From Kineococcus terrestris (GTDB lineage Bacteria > Actinomycetota > Actinomycetes > Actinomycetales > Kineococcaceae), in the NCBI RefSeq assembly GCF_041020765.1, contig NZ_JBEUEJ010000005.1: a stretch of DNA of 64,000 nt. One strand, 5' to 3'. Below are positions 18,462-27,845 of the stretch, in pieces. Position numbers and translations under genes: made by a program. The notes beneath the pieces are model-generated. The model did not search any database and had not been told where the DNA came from. It saw only the letters and a program-made list of their open reading frames with translations. Each line of letters starts with the position of its first letter. The first letter of the stretch is position 1.

Positions 18462-20855
18462 TCAGCGCGGCCCGCTGGCCCGGTGCACCGGCTCGCGCCC
18501 GGGCGGCTGCACCGGCCGCGGCAGCAGCGGGTGCCGCGGCAGGATCTTGCGCCGCACCGGTTCCGCGGACGTCACGACGACGTCCTCGCCGGCGTGGACG
18601 AGGGCGATCTCGCCGTCCACGCAGTGCGGCAGCGAGTAGACGACCTCGTCGGGGTGCACCTCCACGCGCAGCGTGTGCCCGTGCCAGCGCAGCGAGAACG
18701 CCAGCCGGGTGATGCCGCTGGGCAGCTGCGGGTCCAGGTGCAGGCGCCCGTCCGTCTCGCGCAGGCCCCCGAACCCGTTGACCAGCGCCACCCACGTCCC
18801 GGCCAGCGAGGCGATGTGCAGGCCGTCGGCGGTGTTGCGGTGCAGGTCGCGCAGGTCCACGCCCGCGGCCTCGTAGGCGTAGTCGTGCGCCAGTTCCAGG
18901 TGGCCCGTCTCGGCGGCCACGACGGCCTGCACGCACGCCGACAGCGAGGAGTCGCGCACGGTGCGCCGCTCGTAGTAGTCGGTGTTGCGCGCCTTCTCCT
19001 CGGGGGTGAAGCGCTCGCCGAACCAGAACATCGCCATCGCCAGGTCGGCCTGCTTGATGACCTGGCGCCGGTACAGGTCGAAGTAGGGCCGGTGCAGCAG
19101 CAGCGGGTACGACGACTCGTGCTCGAAGTCCCACTCGGGCAGGCGGGTGAACCCCTCCGACTGCTGGTGCACGCCCAGGTCCGCGTCGTAGGGGACGTAG
19201 GCGGCCGCGGCGGCGTCGCGCCAGCGGGCCACCTCCTCCAGGTCCACGCCCAGCCGGCCGGCCGCGTCGAGGTTGCGGGTGGCCGCCGCGGCCGCCGAGC
19301 GCAGGTTGTGCGCCGCGGCGAGGTTCGTGAACACGTTGTCCGCCACGACCGCGGTGTACTCGTCGGGGCCGGTGACGCCCACGACGTGCCACTTCCCGTC
19401 GCGGTCGTGGTGGCCCAGCGACATCCACAGCCGGGCGGTCTCGACGAGCAGCTCCAGCCCGATCTCGTCCTCCAGCCGGGTGTCGCCGGTGACGACGCGG
19501 TAGCGCTCGACGGCCGCGGCGACGTCGGCGTTGACGTGGAACGCCGCCGTCCCGGCCGGCCAGTACCCGGAGGTCTCCTGCCCGCTGATGGTCCGCCACG
19601 GGAACGCCGCGCCCCGCAGGCCCAGCTCCCGGGCCCGCTGGCGCGCCTGGTCCAGGGTCGACCAGCGCCAGTGCAGCGCGTCCCCGGCCGCGTCGGGCGC
19701 GGTGTACGTGAGGACCGGCAGCACGAGGGCCTCGGTGTCCCAGAAGCAGTGCCCGTCGTAGCCGGGCCCGGTCAGGCCCTTGGCGGCGATGCCGCGCCGC
19801 TCCGCGCGCGCACCGGCCTGCAGGACGTGGAACAGCGCGAACCGCACGGCCTGCTGGATCTCCGCGTCGCCGTCGACCTCGACGTCCGCGGCGCGCCAGA
19901 ACTCGTCCAGGTAGGCGCGCTGCTCGGCGAGCAGGCCCTCCCAGCCGGTGAACTGCGCCCCGCTGAGCGCGCCGGCGACCTGGTCGCGCAGCGCGGGCGC
20001 CGAGCGGCGCGCCGACCAGCCGTAGGCGACGTGCTTGACCAGCCGCACGGGCTGGCCGGGTTCCACCGCCGCCACGACGGTGGTGCGCGCCCAGTCGTCG
20101 GCGCTGTCGGTGTCCACCGTGACGCGCACGTCGGTGTCCACCTCGTTGACCATGCCGGCGGCCAGCCGCAGCCCGCTGGCGCGGGTCTCGTGCAGGAGCA
20201 CCGCGCCGCGGCCGTTGGTGTGCCGGCCGATCGCGACCAGCGGGCGGTCCAGGACGGCGGCCACCCGCGGGTCGCCGCTGCGGTGCGGCAGCGTCTCGTT
20301 GGCCACCAGCTCCGACTGCAGGGTCAGGCGGGCCGGGCGGTCCACCGCCTCGGCGACGAACTCCACGGCGGCCACGGCGCGCTGCGTGAAGGACACCAGG
20401 CGGGTGGAGCGGATCCGCACCCGCTGCCCCGCGGGGGAGGTCCAGTCGACCTCGCGCACCAGCGTCCCGGCGCGCAGGTCCAGCCGGCGCTCGTGCCGGT
20501 GCAGCGTGCCGTAGCGCAGGTCGAACGGCTCGTCGTCCACCAGCAGCCGCACCAGCTTGCCGTCGGTGACGTTGACGACCGTCTGCCCGACCTCGGGGAA
20601 GCCGTACCCGGCCTCGGCGTGCGGCATCGGCCGCTCCTCGTAGAACGAACCCAGGTAGGTGCCCGGCATGCCGTGCGGCTCGCCCTCGTCGAGGTTGCCG
20701 CGGAAGCCGATGTGGCCGTTGGACAGCGCGAACACCGACTCGGTGCGCGCCAGGTGGTCCAGGCTGAACTCCGGCTCGCGCACGCACCACGCGTCGACCG
20801 GGAACACCGGCGGGGTGGAGCGGTCGCGCTGCTCGGACTCGTTCTCGTCGGTCAC
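18462..20855 (-). CDS. Glycoside hydrolase family 65 disaccharide phosphorylase
   Basis: A 797-aa GH65 enzyme (maltose, trehalose, kojibiose or nigerose phosphorylase class). These split an alpha-glucobiose with phosphate into beta-glucose-1-phosphate and glucose. Features are the N-terminal SNGHIGFRGNLDEGEPHGMPGTYL (residues 46-69), FWDTE near 370, VTGPDEYTAVVADNVFTN with the catalytic-acid Glu near 495, and IKQADLAMAMFWF near 605. Length matches the family. It overlaps the upstream beta-phosphoglucomutase by 4 bp; that enzyme would convert the beta-glucose-1-phosphate to glucose-6-phosphate. The exact disaccharide cannot be told from sequence alone. Confidence 0.9.
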   Translation of the reverse strand: MTDENESEQRDRSTPPVFPVDAWCVREPEFSLDHLARTESVFALSNGHIGFRGNLDEGEPHGMPGTYLGSFYEERPMPHAEAGYGFPEVGQTVVNVTDGKLVRLLVDDEPFDLRYGTLHRHERRLDLRAGTLVREVDWTSPAGQRVRIRSTRLVSFTQRAVAAVEFVAEAVDRPARLTLQSELVANETLPHRSGDPRVAAVLDRPLVAIGRHTNGRGAVLLHETRASGLRLAAGMVNEVDTDVRVTVDTDSADDWARTTVVAAVEPGQPVRLVKHVAYGWSARRSAPALRDQVAGALSGAQFTGWEGLLAEQRAYLDEFWRAADVEVDGDAEIQQAVRFALFHVLQAGARAERRGIAAKGLTGPGYDGHCFWDTEALVLPVLTYTAPDAAGDALHWRWSTLDQARQRARELGLRGAAFPWRTISGQETSGYWPAGTAAFHVNADVAAAVERYRVVTGDTRLEDEIGLELLVETARLWMSLGHHDRDGKWHVVGVTGPDEYTAVVADNVFTNLAAAHNLRSAAAAATRNLDAAGRLGVDLEEVARWRDAAAAAYVPYDADLGVHQQSEGFTRLPEWDFEHESSYPLLLHRPYFDLYRRQVIKQADLAMAMFWFGERFTPEEKARNTDYYERRTVRDSSLSACVQAVVAAETGHLELAHDYAYEAAGVDLRDLHRNTADGLHIASLAGTWVALVNGFGGLRETDGRLHLDPQLPSGITRLAFSLRWHGHTLRVEVHPDEVVYSLPHCVDGEIALVHAGEDVVVTSAEPVRRKILPRHPLLPRPVQPPGREPVHRASGPR

Positions 20856-21598
20856 CGCGACCCCTCCAGCAGCTCGGCCAGGTCCTGCACGACGACGTCG
20901 GCGCCGTTCTCCCGCAGCGCCGCGGCCTGCCCGGCGCGGTCGACGCCGACCACGTGCCCGAACCCCCCGGCGCGACCGGCGGCCACGCCGGACAGCGCGT
21001 CCTCGAAGACCGCCGCGGCCCCCACGCCGACGCCCAGCAGCTGCGCGGCGCGCACGAACGTGTCGGGCGCCGGCTTGCCGGCCAGGTGCTCCTCGCGCAG
21101 CGTCACCCCGTCCACGCGCACCTCGATGTACGCGTCGAGGCCGGTGACCTCCAGCACCTGCTGCGCGTTGGCGCTGGAGGACACCAGCGCCGTGCGCGCC
21201 CCGGCCGCGCGGGCCGCCTCCAGGTAGCGGCGCGAGCCCTCGTACACCTCCACGCCGTCGGTGGCGATCCGGTGCAGCACGTCCGCGTTCTTGCGGTTGC
21301 CCAGCCCGTGCACGGTCGCGGCGTCCGGGCCGTCGTCGGGCGAGCCCTCCGGCAGCACGATCCCGCGGCTGGCCAGGAAGTCGCGCACCCCGTCCAGGCG
21401 CGGCTTGCCGTCCACGTACGACAGGTAGTCGGCCTCCGGGTCGAAGGGGCGCAGGTCCTCGCCCGGCCCCGCCTCCCGGCTGCCCAGGAAGCCGTCGAAG
21501 GTGTCCTTCCAGGCGGCGTTGTGGACGGCGGCGGTGTCGGTCAGCACCCCGTCCAGGTCGAAGAGCAGGGCGGTGACCCCCTCGGGCAGTCCCAGCAC
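20852..21598 (-). CDS. pgmB: Beta-phosphoglucomutase family HAD hydrolase
   Basis: A 248-aa HAD-superfamily mutase. It has the nucleophile motif LLFDLDGVLTDTA near residue 10-22, the cap region, SSSANAQQVLEVTGL near 150 (motif II), GKPAPDTF near 180 (motif III Lys) and VFEDALSGVAAGRAGGF near 200 (motif IV). It is expected to turn beta-glucose-1-phosphate into glucose-6-phosphate. GTG 21598 is preferred because GGAGGAG lies 6 nt before it; GTG 21625 would add nine residues. Its stop overlaps the GH65 start, forming a classic two-gene phosphorylase operon. Confidence 0.88.
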   Translation of the reverse strand: MLGLPEGVTALLFDLDGVLTDTAAVHNAAWKDTFDGFLGSREAGPGEDLRPFDPEADYLSYVDGKPRLDGVRDFLASRGIVLPEGSPDDGPDAATVHGLGNRKNADVLHRIATDGVEVYEGSRRYLEAARAAGARTALVSSSANAQQVLEVTGLDAYIEVRVDGVTLREEHLAGKPAPDTFVRAAQLLGVGVGAAAVFEDALSGVAAGRAGGFGHVVGVDRAGQAAALRENGADVVVQDLAELLEGSR

Positions 21599-21728
21599 GC
21601 GCGTCTCCTCCACGCTCGACGCCACCCCCCGGCCGGGGGTGGACCGCGGGCGACGCTACGCACCCCGTCGGCGCCGTGCAGCCGGGGACACGCGCATGGA
21701 GCCGTCCGTGTCCGGGTACCCCACCGGC

Positions 21729-22064
21729 ATGGACGAGCGACGAGTGCGGGACGACCGTCCGCGGGTGCAGCGGGACCCCGCCGCTGCGGGCGGTGACGAG
21801 CCGGGGCGCGTGCCCCCGGAGCAGCCCCGCGGGCGCACCGGCACCGAGGCGCGCACCGCGCGCTCACCGCTGCGGCTGCGCCTGGTCCTGGCCGTCTTCG
21901 GCCTCGTCGTGTGCGCCCTGCTGGCGGCCTTCTGGCTGTCCGGCGCCGGGCCCGGCGGCGCCCGCGGGCCCGGGTTCGTCCTGGCCCTGCTGGCCGTGGT
22001 GGCCGTCGTGGACATCGTCGTGGTGAGCCGCCGGCTGCGGGTCCGGGCGCGCTCGCGCGGCTGA
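21729..22064 (+). CDS. DUF6343-type small membrane protein
   Basis: A 111-aa protein with a charged, Pro/Arg-rich N-terminus, the conserved GTEARTARSPLRLRL element near residue 45-60 and two closely spaced transmembrane helices (about 60-78 and 86-103), then a basic tail. This matches the DUF6343 family of actinobacteria, whose function is unknown. ATG 21729 lies 6 nt behind TACCCC; ATG 21696 is an alternative. It stands alone, divergent from pgmB. Confidence 0.7.
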   Translation: MDERRVRDDRPRVQRDPAAAGGDEPGRVPPEQPRGRTGTEARTARSPLRLRLVLAVFGLVVCALLAAFWLSGAGPGGARGPGFVLALLAVVAVVDIVVVSRRLRVRARSRG

Positions 22065-22108
22065 CCCGCGGGAGACCCGCGGCGGGTCGGCGGCCGGTCA
22101 GCGGCCGG

Positions 22109-23629
22109 TCAGCGGCCGGTCAAGCGCGTCCAGCCGCGGCGCGCGCCGGCCCAGCCGCGCAGCGCCGTGCCCACGGGCGGCCGGGACAGGGTGGACCACA
22201 GGTCCGCCACGGCCGCGTTCCACGGCCCGTCGGCGTAGGTGGGGTAGGGGTGCAGGGACGCGACCAGGTCCCGCACCCGCAGGCCGCGCACCAGCGCCAG
22301 CTGCAGCTCGGCGAGCACCTCACCGGCGCGCGGGGAGACCACCGTGGCGCCCCGCACGCGCCCGGCGCGGTCCACGACCAGCCGGGTCAGGCCCTCCGTC
22401 CGGTCGTCCGCGACCGCCCGGTCCACGTGCCCGGCGCCCAGCTCCAGCAGCCGCCAGCCGTCCGGCAGCGGGCCGCCCGTGGACGCCCCGGTCGCCGCGA
22501 CCTCCGGGTCGGTGAAGGTCACCCGCGGCACGTGCGGCTCCGCGCGCCGCCGCAGGCCGAGCAGGGCGTTGAGCGCGGCGGTCGTGCCGTCCACGCCCGC
22601 GGTGTGCGTGTAGCGGGGGCGGGCGGTGACGTCCCCGGCGGCCCACACGCGGGCCGCGCTCGTGCGCAGCCGCTCGTCCACGACGACGGCCCCGCGCCCG
22701 TCCAGCGCCACCCCGGCGTCCTCGCAGCCCAGCTCGGCGGTGCGCGGGACGCGCCCCGCCGCCACCAGCACCGTGTCGACCTCGACGGTCACCCCGCGCG
22801 GCGCGCCCGTGCCCACCTGCGCGCGCACCCCGCCGCCGGCCGCGGCGTGCGCGCCCGTCACCGACGCCGACGTCAGCACCCGCACCCCGTCGGCCTCCAG
22901 GGCGGCGCGCACCACCGCCGACGCGGCCGGGTCCTCCGCGGGCAGCAGCCGGTCCCCGGTCTCCACGAGCACCACCTCGCGGCCCAGGCGCGCCAGCGCC
23001 TGCGCGAACTCGCACCCGCTGCTGCCCCCGCCCAGCACGACGACGCGCCCGGGCAGCCGCGGCACGTCCCACAGCGTCTCGTGGGTCAGCAGGTGCTCCG
23101 GGCCCAGCGCCGCGAGCGACGGGGGCACCGCGGGCGCCGACCCCGTCGCCAGCACCGCCCGGTCGAAGCGCACGGGCCGCCCGTCCACCAGGGCCGCGCC
23201 GGGCCCGACGAGGCGCACCTCCCCGTGGGCGACGGTGACGCCCCGCGCGCGCAGCGCCTCCGGCGAGTCCACCGGGGCGATGCGCCGCACCGCCGAGCGC
23301 ACGTGCTCCAGGACGGCCGCGTCGTCGACCGGTCCCGGCGCGCCCAGGCCGTAGCGCTGCGCCGCGCGGGCGGCGCGCACCGTCGCGGCCGCGGCCAGCA
23401 GCGCCTTCGACGGCACGCACCCCGTCCACAGGCAGTCCCCGCCCGTGCGGTCCCGCTCCACCAGCAGGACGCGCGCCCCCAGGTCCGCACCCGTGCGCGC
23501 CGCGAGCATCCCGGCCGTCCCGCCGCCCACCACGAGCAGGTCCCACGGGCGCTCGCCGCCCGGCTCCGGCGCCGGGGCGGGGTCGGGGGCGCTCACGGGG
23601 GAGGGGGCCGGACCGGTCGTGGCCGTCAT
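22109..23629 (-). CDS. FAD-dependent pyridine nucleotide-disulfide oxidoreductase (MerA/Lpd-like)
   Basis: A 506-aa class I flavoprotein disulfide reductase. It has an FAD motif LLVVGGGTAGMLAAR near residue 32, redox cysteines GGDCLWTGCVPSK (C-x4-C near 64-69), a second dinucleotide motif VVVLGGGSSGCEFAQAL near 197, AAGDVTARPRYTHTAG near 335, and a dimer domain ending with HPYPTYADGPWNAAVADLW. The His is kept, but the partner Glu of the usual HPTxxE is Asp. That resembles actinobacterial Lpd-like proteins of unknown substrate rather than genuine dihydrolipoamide dehydrogenase. ATG 23629 is leaderless (TACCGT plus six bases). Confidence 0.85.
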   Translation of the reverse strand: MTATTGPAPSPVSAPDPAPAPEPGGERPWDLLVVGGGTAGMLAARTGADLGARVLLVERDRTGGDCLWTGCVPSKALLAAAATVRAARAAQRYGLGAPGPVDDAAVLEHVRSAVRRIAPVDSPEALRARGVTVAHGEVRLVGPGAALVDGRPVRFDRAVLATGSAPAVPPSLAALGPEHLLTHETLWDVPRLPGRVVVLGGGSSGCEFAQALARLGREVVLVETGDRLLPAEDPAASAVVRAALEADGVRVLTSASVTGAHAAAGGGVRAQVGTGAPRGVTVEVDTVLVAAGRVPRTAELGCEDAGVALDGRGAVVVDERLRTSAARVWAAGDVTARPRYTHTAGVDGTTAALNALLGLRRRAEPHVPRVTFTDPEVAATGASTGGPLPDGWRLLELGAGHVDRAVADDRTEGLTRLVVDRAGRVRGATVVSPRAGEVLAELQLALVRGLRVRDLVASLHPYPTYADGPWNAAVADLWSTLSRPPVGTALRGWAGARRGWTRLTGR

Positions 23630-23635
23630 GCCCCG

Positions 23636-23641
23636 ACGGTA
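23636..23641 (-). promoter_or_regulatory. Leaderless -10 box TACCGT of the flavoprotein gene
   Basis: TACCGT on the minus strand with CGGGGC and then ATG 23629. It has the same n6 geometry as the first gene of the window, and no ribosome-binding site. Confidence 0.45.
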
Positions 23642-23707
23642 GGGGCGCCCGCCCGGCCCGGCCCGGTGGACCGCGTGCGACCGCGCGCACCGGGGTAGGG
23701 GGAGGGC

Positions 23708-23857
23708 GTGTGGTTCGACTCCGTCGCCGACGTCCTGGAGAGCGACGGGACCCTCAGCGTCGTCCCGGCCGCCGAGCTCGGGGACGGCTCGGCCCGGGCG
23801 GAGGTGCCCGGTGCCGTGCCGTCGCAGGACCGCACCGCGGGGACCACCGGCCCGTGA
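23708..23857 (+). CDS. Small hypothetical protein (49 aa)
   Basis: GTG 23708 to TGA 23855-23857. It starts VWFDSVADVLESDGTLSVVP and is acidic, then turns Gly/Pro/Ala-rich. A GGAGGG sequence overlaps the six bases between a TAGGGG box and the start, so either a leaderless or a short-leader start fits. It is divergent from the flavoprotein gene and 52 bp upstream of the holin-like gene, possibly one operon. No family was recognised. Confidence 0.45.
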   Translation: MWFDSVADVLESDGTLSVVPAAELGDGSARAEVPGAVPSQDRTAGTTGP

Positions 23858-23909
23858 CCCGCCGTCCCGCGACCCGTTCCACGACCGGTTCCACGACCAG
23901 GAGGACACC

Positions 23910-24344
23910 ATGACCGGAGAGCAGCACCGCACCGCCGGTGAGCTCGTCGACGAGCTCACCTCCGACACCGCGCGCCTGGTGCGCGCCGAGGTGCGCCGGG
24001 GCCAGCAGGAGCTGCTGGCCAAGGCCCGCGAGGCGGGGAGGGGGGCCGCGCTGCTGGGCGGGGCCGCCGTCCTCGGGGGGCTGGCCACCGGGACGTCCGC
24101 CGCGTTCGTCGTGCGCACCCTCGGCAAGGTCCTGCCCGCGCCCAGCGCCGCCCTCGTGGCCACCCTCCTCTACGGCGGGGGAGCGGCCGCCCTGGCCTCC
24201 GCGGGGCTCGCCGAGCTCAAGCGCATCGGGACGCTGCTGCCCGAGGAGACCATCGCCAGCGTCCGCGAGGACCTGCGGGCGGCGCGGCCGGGCAGCACGA
24301 CGGGCGGTGCGGGCGGCACCGGGGAGGTGGCTACCGAGCTGTGA
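23910..24344 (+). CDS. Phage holin family / Actinobacteriophage holin-superfamily-like membrane protein (DUF1469 type)
   Basis: A 144-aa protein. An amphipathic N-terminus (TAGELVDELTSDTARLVRAEVRRGQQELLAKAREAGRGAA, residues 7-46) is followed by two transmembrane helices (about 47-70 and 78-100) and a Gly/Thr-rich tail. This is the layout of the PF07332-type phage holin family proteins that are ordinary chromosomal genes in actinobacteria. AGGAGG stands 6-7 nt before the ATG. A short direct repeat CCACGACC occurs just upstream. It is not evidence of a prophage; no phage genes are near. Confidence 0.8.
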   Translation: MTGEQHRTAGELVDELTSDTARLVRAEVRRGQQELLAKAREAGRGAALLGGAAVLGGLATGTSAAFVVRTLGKVLPAPSAALVATLLYGGGAAALASAGLAELKRIGTLLPEETIASVREDLRAARPGSTTGGAGGTGEVATEL

Positions 24345-24350
24345 GGCCGG

Positions 24351-25683
<1,333 letters not shown>

Positions 25684-25687
<4 letters not shown>

Positions 25688-26805
25688 CCCGCCGGCAGCT
25701 CGCCGAGCGTCACGCTCAGGACCTGCTCGTCGCCCTCGCGCAGGACGGTGACGTCCACGGTGTCGCCGACCTCCAGGTCGGCCAGGACGGTGGACAGGCC
25801 CGCGGCGCTGTCCACCGGCCGACCGTCGACGGCCGTGACGACGTCCCCGGGCCGGATCCCGGCCGCCTCGGCGCCGCCGCCCGGCTCGACCGCCACGACC
25901 CCGGCACCGGCGGGCCGGCCCGAGGGGTCCGCCAGCGTCGTGACGGTCACGCCCAGCGCGGCGCGGTTCGTGCTCGTGACCTCCCCGTCGCGCACCAGCT
26001 GCTCCGCGACGTCGGCCACCGTGTTCGACGGGATGGCGAAACCGATCCCGGGCGCCGGCGCGTTCCCGCCCTGGGAGGCGTTGGTCGCCGCGAGCGTGGG
26101 GATCCCGACGACCTGGCCGTCCAGGTCCACGAGCGCGCCGCCGGAGTTCCCGGGGTTGATGGCGGCCGACGTCTGGATCGTGCCCGGCAGGACGGCGCCC
26201 GCCGGCACGGCCTCGCTGGGCGGTTCGGTGACCGTGCGGCCGGTGGCCGAGACGATGCCGTCGGTCACGCTGGCCGAGAGCCCCAGCGGGTTGCCCATCG
26301 CGAGGACGAGGTCGCCCACCTCGACGGCGTCGGAGTCCCCGAGCTCCGCCGGGCGCAGCTCGGGGACCCCCCGCACGTTGACGACGGCCAGGTCGTTCTC
26401 CGGGTAGGTGCCCACGAGGGTCCCCCGGTAGGAGGTGGGGGAGGTGGCGAAGGTGACCTGGAACTCCGTCTCCTGCCCGACGACGTGGGCGTTGGTGACG
26501 ATGTTGCCGTCGTCGTCCAGGACCACGCCGCTGCCCAGGCCGGAACTCGTGCGGATCTCCACGACCGAGGGCAGGACCTGCGCGATGACCCGCTGGTAGG
26601 CGTCCTGGAGGTCCTGCGCGCCGGCCGCCGCGGACTCGCCGGCGCTCCCGTCCGCGCCCGTCGCCGACGGGGAGGGGATCTGCGCGCCCGCCGGTGCGCC
26701 GGTGGCGTCCACCTCCGCGCCGGTGCCCGCCGTGCACCCGGCCAGCAGCACCGGCAGCAGCAGCCACCCCGCCGCGCGCCGCCGGTTCCCCGGGTTCCTC
26801 GTCAC
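25684..26805 (-). CDS. Lipoprotein trypsin-like serine protease with PDZ domain (S1C, HtrA/DegP-like)
   Basis: A 373-aa protease. The signal peptide has a lipobox (LLAGC near residue 24). A Thr/Ala/Gly linker precedes the protease domain with His in TNAHVVG, Asp in ENDLAVV and Ser in NPGNSGGALV, all intact. A C-terminal PDZ domain includes GIRPGDVVTAVDGRPV and VTVLREG. It is probably membrane-anchored outside the cell, acting in envelope protein quality control. GTG 26805 is chosen at the signal start. It is 12 bp downstream of the LLM gene and overlaps the GH43 lipoprotein gene by 4 bp. Confidence 0.9.
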
Positions 26806-26816
26806 CGCGGTCCCCG

Positions 26817-27788
26817 TCAGCCCGCGCTGGGGGTCAGCGCCCGCAGCGGTGCCGCCAGCTCGCGGGAGAAGAAGTCCAGGAAACCGTCCGGGTCCGGCCC
26901 GGCGTTCTGGGTGACGAGGTGGTCGAAACCCGCGTCGACGTACTGCTGCGCGTTCTGCAGGTACTGCCCGACGTCGGGGCCGACGGCGAACATCTCGCGC
27001 ACGTGGTCCCCGGTCACGGTCCGCGTGGCGGCGTCGAAGTTCACCGGGTTCGGCAGCTCCGACATCACCTTCCAGCCCGTGACGGCCCAGCGGCTCTTCT
27101 CCAGCACCGCGTCCACGGCGGTCTGCTCGTCCGGCGCCCACGCCATCGGCACCTCGGCGTACGCCGGTCCGCTGCCGCCCAGCTCCTTCCACCGGGCCAC
27201 CATGTCGCCCTTCGGTTCCGTGGCGAACAGGCCGGTGCCCAGCTCCGCGGCGATCCGCGCCGACACCGGGCCGCTCGCGGCGACCGCGACGACCGGCAGC
27301 TCCTCGGGCAGGTCGAACACCCGGGCGTCGTCCAGCCGCAGGTGCTTGCCCTCGTAGCTGCGGTACCCGCCCCGCCACAGCAGGTGGATGATCTCCAGGG
27401 CCTCGCGGAAGCGCTCGTGGCGCTCGGCGACCTGCGGGAACGGCGTGCCGACGACGTGCTCGTTGAGGCGCTCGCCGGCGCCGACGCCGAGGGTGAACCG
27501 GCCGTCGGAGATGATCGCCAGCGTCGCGGCGGCCTGCGCGATGATCGCCGGGTGGTAGCGGAACGACGGGCACGTCACCCCCGTCACCAGGCCGATCCGC
27601 TCGGTCTTCGCCGCGATCGCCGACAGCAGGTTCCACGTGAACGCGGAGTGGCCCTGCACGTCCAGCCACGGGTGGAAGTGGTCGCTCATCTCGACGAAGT
27701 CGTAGCCGGCCTCCTCGGCGGCCACGGCCTGGCGGATGATCTCCTTCGGCCCGAAGGCCTCGGTGGCGAGCTTGTAGCCGATCTGCAC
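26817..27788 (-). CDS. LLM-class F420-dependent oxidoreductase
   Basis: A 323-aa luciferase-like TIM-barrel protein of the F420-dependent glucose-6-phosphate dehydrogenase-like subgroup. It starts MQIGYKLATEAFGPKEII, with MSDHFHPW near residue 35, VTCPSFRYHPAIIAQAAATL near 70-90, LGVGAGERLNEH near 100 and AVAASGPVSARIAAELGTGLF near 165-185. It would use coenzyme F420, which fits an actinobacterium. Substrate is unknown. GTG 27788 has GGGAG six nt upstream. It begins the operon LLM-S1C protease-GH43 lipoprotein. Confidence 0.87.
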   Translation of the reverse strand: MQIGYKLATEAFGPKEIIRQAVAAEEAGYDFVEMSDHFHPWLDVQGHSAFTWNLLSAIAAKTERIGLVTGVTCPSFRYHPAIIAQAAATLAIISDGRFTLGVGAGERLNEHVVGTPFPQVAERHERFREALEIIHLLWRGGYRSYEGKHLRLDDARVFDLPEELPVVAVAASGPVSARIAAELGTGLFATEPKGDMVARWKELGGSGPAYAEVPMAWAPDEQTAVDAVLEKSRWAVTGWKVMSELPNPVNFDAATRTVTGDHVREMFAVGPDVGQYLQNAQQYVDAGFDHLVTQNAGPDPDGFLDFFSRELAAPLRALTPSAG

Positions 27789-27845
27789 GGACGTCTCCCG
27801 TCTCCTCGGTCGTGACGAGACGGGCCTACCCGGTGCGCGGACCGT

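Noticed and set aside
20852..21625. Start of beta-phosphoglucomutase at GTG 21625
   Set aside because: The strong GGAGGAG lies downstream of it and six bases before GTG 21598, making the shorter protein more likely.
23910..24344. Prophage remnant suggested by a holin-family protein
   Set aside because: No integrase, capsid, terminase or lysin genes are nearby, and these holin-like proteins are routine chromosomal genes in actinobacteria.
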